Of a stretch of DNA of 7,400 nt, positions 6,918 through 7,400 are shown one piece after another. Origin of the DNA: Chlamydiota bacterium (GTDB lineage: Bacteria > Chlamydiota > Chlamydiia > Chlamydiales > Simkaniaceae); the NCBI GenBank assembly GCA_029556005.1, contig JAKQGT010000115.1:1-7400 (forward strand), in the 5' to 3' direction. The position numbers were made by a program, and so were the translations under genes. The number at the start of each line of letters is the position of its first letter. Within the stretch, counting starts at the first letter, position 1. Below the pieces are notes generated by a model. It saw only the letters and a list, made by a program, of their open reading frames with translations, did no database searches and was not told the origin of the DNA.

Positions 6918-7400
6918 TGGTAAGCGGAAAAAGCTCCTGATCTTCACATCGGTGTGTATACTCTTAGTGGGAGTTTTAGTTTTTCTCTATTGGCTCGAGG
7001 TTCTCCGCTTTGAGCAGTATACCAATGATGCCTATGTGAATGGAAATTTAGTAGAGCTAACGCCACAAGTTCCCGGAATCGTCGCCGCGATTTATGCCGA
7101 TAACACCGACTATGTCGAAGAAAACCAAGTCATTATTCAGCTCGATACAACCGACTATGAGCTTTCTCTAGAGAAGAGTACCCATAATCTGGGAGAAACT
7201 CTTCGGAAAGTGATTCAACTCTTTTTGCAAGTGGAAGAGGAAGAGGCGAACTTAGAGGGGCAAAAAGCGGAGCTGGTGAAAGCAGAGCAAGACTACCAAA
7301 ACCGTGTCAACCTTGTTCCGATTGGAGGGGTTTCAAAAGAGGAGTTTGAGCATACCGAAGCTGCCCTAAAAGCCGCACGTGCAACCTATAAAGAGACCTA
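6892..7400 (+). CDS. emrA: EmrA-type HlyD-family membrane fusion protein, 3'-truncated by window edge
   Basis: Periplasmic adaptor linking an inner-membrane drug transporter to an outer-membrane channel. I translated 169 codons from 6892; the gene runs off the right edge (EmrA proteins are about 390 residues). It starts M-I-A-E-N-P with a basic cytoplasmic tail (GKRKK, 10-14) and one membrane helix (about 15-35). Next come the EmrA-like blocks VLRFEQYTNDAYVNGN (37-52), an N-terminal lipoyl-like half-motif TPQVPGIVAAIYADNTDYV (57-75), QLDTTDYE (83-90), and the beginning of a charged coiled-coil hairpin from about 90, including VNLVPIGGVSKEEFEH. This follows E. coli EmrA (DDAYVAGN, WADNTDFVKEGDVL) closely. 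An upstream in-frame TAG fixes the ATG at 6892. The 26-bp overlap with the outer-membrane factor gene implies co-expression. The expected partner is an EmrB-like DHA2 major-facilitator transporter downstream, not visible here. Confidence 0.9.
   Translation, partial: MIAENPNNNGKRKKLLIFTSVCILLVGVLVFLYWLEVLRFEQYTNDAYVNGNLVELTPQVPGIVAAIYADNTDYVEENQVIIQLDTTDYELSLEKSTHNLGETLRKVIQLFLQVEEEEANLEGQKAELVKAEQDYQNRVNLVPIGGVSKEEFEHTEAALKAARATYKET

Noticed and set aside
1..7400. Mobile element, CRISPR, tRNA/rRNA or riboswitch
   Set aside because: Almost every base belongs to one of five conventional genes; no transposase, terminal inverted repeats, regular spaced repeats or structured RNA signature was seen, and the only gap is 67 bp.

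Overview
The window is a densely packed bacterial chromosome segment at roughly 43-45% GC by eye. It holds five protein genes, two of which run off the window edges, and only 67 bp of non-coding DNA. No RNA gene, insertion sequence, CRISPR array or phage gene is visible. Tandem, strongly similar OppA-type lipoproteins, a Gram-negative outer-membrane efflux lipoprotein and the general sequence style suggest a Gram-negative host. A chlamydia-like lineage (Chlamydiota, environmental/amoeba-associated type) is my best guess. That placement is an inference from memory of chlamydial oppA clusters, not something the DNA proves.

Layout. (1) Positions 1-3022, plus strand: two consecutive OppA-like (SBP_bac_5) peptide-binding protein genes joined by an ATGA overlap. 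The first is cut by the left edge, so its true start lies outside. The second is complete, with a lipoprotein signal. (2) Positions 2984-5416, minus strand: a complete bifunctional glutathione synthetase (GshF/GshAB), converging on the oppA pair and sharing 39 bp of coding DNA with it at the 3' ends. (3) Positions 5417-5483: the only intergenic gap, which must carry the 5' control signals of two divergent genes. (4) Positions 5484 to the right edge, plus strand: a NodT/OprM-type outer-membrane efflux lipoprotein overlapping by 26 bp an EmrA-type membrane fusion protein. These are two parts of a tripartite drug-efflux pump; the inner-membrane transporter is expected just downstream.

Functionally, the left half imports oligopeptides (the permease and ATPase genes are not in view), the middle makes glutathione from glutamate, cysteine and glycine, and the right half exports toxic compounds. 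Nothing here looks like an undescribed system. The points most worth a second look are the GshF fusion enzyme in this context, the recent-looking tandem oppA duplication, and the coding overlaps at three of the four gene junctions.
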